From Chloroflexota bacterium (GTDB lineage: Bacteria; Chloroflexota; UBA5177; JANWHV01): a stretch of 9,855 bases of DNA. Positions 6,882 through 9,855 of this stretch are shown in pieces (within the stretch, counting starts at the first letter, position 1; each line of letters starts with the position of its first letter). Location: positions 1-9,855 of the forward strand of contig JAICHN010000172.1 of the NCBI GenBank assembly GCA_025924845.1, written 5' to 3'. The notes beneath the pieces are model-generated. The model was not told the DNA's origin, did not search any database, and saw only the letters and a program-made list of their open reading frames with translations. The position numbers and the translations under genes were made by a program.

Positions 6882-7553
6882 ATGGTCAGCCGTGCGTTGT
6901 CGCGCCGTCCCCCAGGTCCGACCGGCCGAGAAGTCCATCACCGGGAGTTGTTGGCCGGTCGGTTGGTCCGGTCTCTCGTGAGCACCGCCTCGCGTGGGGA
7001 GCCGCGCCCCAACCCCCGGCCACGGGTGCCGCTCGGCACGTTGCCCAATTGGCTGAGCTTTCTCCGCCTGTGCAGTTCGCCGGCCGTGGCCGCGCTGCTG
7101 CTGATCGATGCGCACGGCTTACGGGTGGTGGCGTCTATCCTGTTCGCGGCGGCATCAATCACCGACTACCTGGACGGCTATTTGGCGCGGCGCCTGCACG
7201 TGGTGAGCTCGCTTGGCGTGTTTATCGACCTGGCGGCGGATAAGATTCTCGTCTCCACCGTGTTAATCGTGCTTACCGGCATCGGCACGGTCCCATCATG
7301 GATGGCAGCGGTGATTGTAGCCCGCGAATTCATCGTGGCGGGCTTGCGCAGCCAGGCAGCGGCTAAAGGCGTGGTGATTGCGGCCAGTCAACTTGGCAAG
7401 TGGAAGACGACCGTCACACTGATCGCGCTCCTCATTGCCCTGATGGACGTGAATCATATAGTTGTGCTGGTCGGCCTCTGGATCACCACGATTATTACCA
7501 TTGCCTCCGCCGTGGACTACGTGTGGGGCCATTGGGGAGAAATCCTGTCCTGA
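6882..7553 (+). CDS. pgsA: CDP-diacylglycerol-glycerol-3-phosphate 3-phosphatidyltransferase
   Basis: 223 residues. It contains an exact CDP-alcohol phosphotransferase motif, D-x2-D-G-x2-A-R-x8-G-x3-D-x3-D, with D95, D98, G99, A102, R103, G112, D116 and D120. AREFIVAGLR (147-156) and GKWKTTVT (172-179) are typical of PgsA. The hydrophobic segments fit a multi-helix integral membrane enzyme. It makes phosphatidylglycerophosphate from CDP-diacylglycerol and glycerol-3-phosphate, the committed step to phosphatidylglycerol and cardiolipin. PgsA proteins usually begin close to LPNWLSFLRL, which here starts only at residue 54. The first ~50 residues are Arg/Pro-rich and unusual. ATG 6882 has no good ribosome binding site, so GTG 6978, GTG 7026 or TTG 7041 may be used; none has a clear site either. 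It follows yajQ by 11 nt. Function is secure, the start is not. Confidence 0.92.
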   Translation: MVSRALSRRPPGPTGREVHHRELLAGRLVRSLVSTASRGEPRPNPRPRVPLGTLPNWLSFLRLCSSPAVAALLLIDAHGLRVVASILFAAASITDYLDGYLARRLHVVSSLGVFIDLAADKILVSTVLIVLTGIGTVPSWMAAVIVAREFIVAGLRSQAAAKGVVIAASQLGKWKTTVTLIALLIALMDVNHIVVLVGLWITTIITIASAVDYVWGHWGEILS

Positions 7554-7584
7554 TCGGTGCCGAGTGAACATAGGACGCGATAGC

Positions 7585-7620
7585 GATCGGTCAGATCGGT
7601 CGGATCGGCCGGATCAGTTC
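7585..7620. repeat. Four tandem 9-nt repeats upstream of the MFS gene
   Basis: Four consecutive 9-nt units lie at 7585-7593 (GATCGGTCA), 7594-7602 (GATCGGTCG), 7603-7611 (GATCGGCCG) and 7612-7620 (GATCAGTTC). The first three differ at one or two positions, and the last is more degenerate. They lie in the 168-nt non-coding spacer between pgsA and the transporter gene. Equal spacing without gaps could form a multi-site operator on one DNA face, or may simply be replication slippage. Confidence 0.75.
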
Positions 7621-7655
7621 GCTTCCTGGTGCGAGGCGGTCCGATCCGGCCGATC
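7603..7655 (+). repeat. 13-bp perfect inverted repeat in the leader of the MFS gene
   Basis: GATCGGCCGGATC (7603-7615) is the exact reverse complement of GATCCGGCCGATC (7643-7655). The loop holds a smaller stem, TCGC (7619-7622) with GCGA (7631-7634). A competing pairing exists: GCGATCGG (7583-7590) with CCGATCGC (7650-7657). The right arm can therefore choose between two left arms, as in an attenuator. No T-tract follows. The structure ends about 65 nt before the proposed GTG start of the transporter. It may be a terminator for pgsA, a leader regulating the transporter, or both. Confidence 0.6.
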
Positions 7656-7721
7656 GCGGGATGCCTGAAGGTGGCCCGGAGCAGCCGGGAAGATGTAGGG
7701 AAGCGAGGGAGTGACAGCCTA

Positions 7722-9374
7722 GTGGAAGCAACCGGCGCCGCCGGCGCGATTCAGGGACATAAGTGGTGGACCCTCACGGCGATGTGCTTCGGACTCTTTA
7801 TCGCCCTGATTGATGTAACCATCGTCAACGTCGCGCTGCCCACGATTCAGAAAGATCTGCATGCCGGATTCTCCGACCTCCAATGGGTATCCAATGCGTA
7901 CACGCTCGCCATGGCAGTCTGCATCGTCACAGCGGGACGACTGGGCGACATCTTTGGTCGCAAGCGAATGTTCATCCTCGGTATCGCAATCTTCGTCGTC
8001 GGTTCGTTTTGCTGCGGTCTGTCAGGTAGAGTTACGGTTGGCGGCCTATCACATGCGACCATTCTGCACATTGCCCGCGCCTTTCAAGGGCTGGGCGGCG
8101 CCTTCATATTTCCCCTATCGCTGGCCATCATCTCAGTTACCTTTCAGGGCAAGGAACGGGGCGCCGCCATTGGTATCTGGGGTGGACTGGGCGGACTGGC
8201 CACGGCGATCGGCCCCCTGGTCGGCGGCGTGCTCGTGGATCGCGTGAGCTGGGAGTGGATCTTCCTGATCAACGTGCCGATCGGGATCATTGGGATCGGC
8301 GTATGCCAGTGGGCAGTGCGCGAGTCGCGCGACGAAAAAGCCGCTCGACGCCTTGATCTGGTCGGCCTGATCACGATCAGCGTCTCCATCTTCTGCCTGG
8401 TACTGGCCCTGATCCAGGGCAACGATCCGGATAAGGGTTGGACTTCCGCCTATATCCTCACCCTGTTCGGTATCTCCGTCGTTACCCTGGTCGTCTTTAT
8501 CCTGGCGGAGTTGCGTTTGAGCAGGCCGATGGTCGATCCCAGGTTATTCAAGAATCCCAGTTTCACCGGCGCGGCAATTACCGGCTTCGCGCTCAGTGCG
8601 GGTATGTTCTCTCTGTTCTTCTTCCTTGCCCTCTATCTACAAGATCAACTGCACTTCTCCGCTCTGGATACCGGACTGCGATTCCTTCCCTTGAGTTTCG
8701 CCAACTTCATGATCTCGCCGGTGGCCGGGCGATTCACCGACCGGATCGGCGCGCGTTGGATACTGACCGCCGGCATGGCGCTGCTCACTATCTCGGTATT
8801 GCTCATGGCGCGCATTACCCCGGCCGACGGGCCGAACGACTGGACGGTACTGCTCCCCGGCTTTATTCTGGGCGGGTTAGGCATGGGGATCGCCCTGCCG
8901 CCCCTCGCTACCGTCGCGGTAAGCACGGTAGGTCGCGATCGAGCAGGGATGGCATCCGGCACCAATACGATGTGTCGGCAAATCGGCAACGCCTTCGGGA
9001 TCGCGTTCCTCGGCGCCATCCTCACCCATCAGGCCGATCAGTATCTTCCCTCAAACATTCGGCACAGCACCTTTCCGCGGAATCTGGCCCATCTCAAGAA
9101 CCAAATCGCGGCGTTTATGGGCGCGGGCAACAATGGCACCTTCGGAGCGCCCAGCGCTCCACCCGGCGCACCGCACAATCCCGCCGTCACCGCGATCATC
9201 GATCAGGCCGCCAAGGCCGCTTTCGTGCAGGGCATGGTAGATATCCTCCACGTGGCGGCCGTGATCCTCGGCCTGGGTGCGATCGGCGCCGCCGTGCTGA
9301 TCCGTCGAGAGCACATGCATCACGCTCAACCGGTACAGCAGCCCGAACCCCTGCAAACCAGGACCGCCGTCTGA
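7722..9374 (+). CDS. DHA2-family (EmrB/QacA-like) MFS drug efflux transporter
   Basis: 550 residues from GTG 7722, chosen because GGGAG lies 10 bases upstream and the product then begins shortly before the first membrane helix. Earlier in-frame GTGs at 7629 and 7671 lack a site and would translate the repeat leader, giving up to 581 residues. Membrane segments fit the 14-helix DHA2 family. Motif D1 is LIDVTIVNVALP (29-40), followed by LQWVSNAYTLA. Motif A is GRLGDIFGRKR (72-82). Motif C is GPLVGGVL with WEWIFLINVPIG (164-188). A long extracytoplasmic loop rich in Pro, Gly and Asn precedes the last helix, and the tail is His/Gln-rich. Such proteins export drugs, dyes or toxic metabolites by proton antiport. 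No periplasmic-adaptor (EmrA) gene is adjacent and no regulator gene is seen in the window, so the substrate is unknown. The YbaK-like gene follows 29 nt later and may be co-transcribed. Confidence 0.88.
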   Translation: MEATGAAGAIQGHKWWTLTAMCFGLFIALIDVTIVNVALPTIQKDLHAGFSDLQWVSNAYTLAMAVCIVTAGRLGDIFGRKRMFILGIAIFVVGSFCCGLSGRVTVGGLSHATILHIARAFQGLGGAFIFPLSLAIISVTFQGKERGAAIGIWGGLGGLATAIGPLVGGVLVDRVSWEWIFLINVPIGIIGIGVCQWAVRESRDEKAARRLDLVGLITISVSIFCLVLALIQGNDPDKGWTSAYILTLFGISVVTLVVFILAELRLSRPMVDPRLFKNPSFTGAAITGFALSAGMFSLFFFLALYLQDQLHFSALDTGLRFLPLSFANFMISPVAGRFTDRIGARWILTAGMALLTISVLLMARITPADGPNDWTVLLPGFILGGLGMGIALPPLATVAVSTVGRDRAGMASGTNTMCRQIGNAFGIAFLGAILTHQADQYLPSNIRHSTFPRNLAHLKNQIAAFMGAGNNGTFGAPSAPPGAPHNPAVTAIIDQAAKAAFVQGMVDILHVAAVILGLGAIGAAVLIRREHMHHAQPVQQPEPLQTRTAV

Positions 9375-9403
9375 ACAGGCGGATCGAGCACGAGGAGTAG
9401 TCC

Positions 9404-9855
9404 ATGTCCCGCCTTCAACCACCGGTCTCGCTCGAAGCTCTGCGCGCCTTGTTGGATCGCGCTTCGGCGCGGCGATCCTTCCTTACGGACAGCAAATCTA
9501 CCTCAGCCGACGAGGGAAGACCGGGGCGCAGCGGCATCCGCTGCCGCGTGGTGATCGCCGATGTGGATGGAGACTATGTGGCGGCGATCATCGCCGACGG
9601 AGATCGCCTGGATACCGGGGCTCTGGCGGCCGTGCTCGGGGGAAAACGCGCTCAGTTGGTCAGCCCGCTCACCGTACGCGGTTGGCTGGGGTCCACCGCG
9701 CCCGCGGAGGCGGCGGAACGCTCGAGCTCCCTCGGCTGGGACGAGGTGCCGCTGATCACGCAGTTGCCCACGGTGATCGATCGCGCGTTGCTGGAGCAAC
9801 CATTTCTTCTGGGCGGTACCGGCGACCCCGACTGTACGCTGCGGATCGCCCCAAA
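9404..9855 (+). CDS. YbaK/EbsC-type aminoacyl-tRNA deacylase-like protein, 3' partial
   Basis: The ATG at 9404 follows AGGAG with a 6-base spacer. 150 codons are visible with no stop before the window ends; family members have about 155-170 residues, so only a short C-terminus is missing. An N-terminal helix (LEALRALLDRAS, 10-21) matches the family's usual start. The domain continues through RVVIADVDGDYVAAIIADGDRLD (48-70), AAVLGGKRAQLVSP (75-88), WDEVPLITQLPTVIDRALLEQP (112-133) and a closing LGGTGDPDCTLRIAP (136-150). Family members (YbaK, ProXp, EbsC) hydrolyse mischarged aminoacyl-tRNA in trans. The essential lysine of E. coli YbaK (Lys46) lines up by eye with Arg48 here, so activity may be altered. 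The family call is based on visual similarity and is fairly secure; the substrate is unknown. Confidence 0.75.
   Translation, partial: MSRLQPPVSLEALRALLDRASARRSFLTDSKSTSADEGRPGRSGIRCRVVIADVDGDYVAAIIADGDRLDTGALAAVLGGKRAQLVSPLTVRGWLGSTAPAEAAERSSSLGWDEVPLITQLPTVIDRALLEQPFLLGGTGDPDCTLRIAP

Noticed and set aside
7026..7039. Short perfect inverted repeat GTGCCG-CT-CGGCAC inside pgsA
   Set aside because: It is short, its loop is only two bases, and it falls in GC-rich coding sequence; it is probably chance.
7462..7668. 68-codon + strand frame through the 9-nt repeats, encoding a Ser-Asp-Arg repeat
   Set aside because: The peptide repeat follows mechanically from the 9-nt DNA repeat; there is no ribosome binding site or homology, and it overlaps the end of pgsA.
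8438..9400. 320-codon + strand open frame overlapping the MFS gene in another frame
   Set aside because: It is low-complexity and Arg/Ser-rich, has no domain, and overlaps clear transporter sequence with conserved motifs.
9503..9799. 98-codon antisense frame opposite the YbaK-like gene
   Set aside because: The + strand frame has a good start, ribosome binding site and family motifs; the antisense frame has none.

Overview
The window is GC-rich bacterial DNA, densely coding, and holds eight protein genes plus short intergenic sequences. Nothing in it fixes the taxon. The non-proteobacterial order of the RodZ-like, YajQ and PgsA genes, the secreted GH51-like enzyme and the general protein style would fit a Chloroflexota-like lineage, but that is a guess. 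I see no rRNA, tRNA, CRISPR array, insertion sequence or phage gene.

Left part (1-2513, + strand): the 3' end of an IolE-like TIM-barrel isomerase/dehydratase gene is followed 11 nt later by a ThDP-dependent enzyme of the acetolactate-synthase superfamily whose C-terminal half resembles IolD. In inositol catabolism IolE and IolD act one after the other, so the pair is probably the 3' end of a cyclitol (myo-inositol-like) degradation operon. A convergent, secreted GH51-like glycoside hydrolase with an N-terminal carbohydrate-binding-like domain lies on the - strand (2629-4761). A long imperfect palindrome between the two convergent stops probably ends transcription from both sides.

Middle part (4762-7553): a 122-nt divergent spacer leads to an MDR-family oxidoreductase with no zinc-binding cysteines. 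Next comes a tight + strand cluster of a short RodZ-like HTH/membrane protein, a YajQ-family nucleotide-binding protein and phosphatidylglycerophosphate synthase (PgsA). The rodZ-pgsA neighbourhood is known from Bacillus and relatives; here yajQ sits between the two.

Right part (7554-9855): a structured 168-nt spacer with four 9-nt tandem repeats and a 13-bp perfect inverted repeat precedes a 14-TM-type DHA2 (EmrB/QacA-like) multidrug MFS transporter. A YbaK/EbsC-type aminoacyl-tRNA deacylase-like gene follows and runs off the window. Its expected catalytic lysine appears to be arginine.

Most of the window is ordinary metabolic and housekeeping sequence. I found no convincing new multi-gene system. 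The points most worth checking are the non-canonical IolE/IolD-like pair, the repeat leader of the transporter and the YbaK variant.
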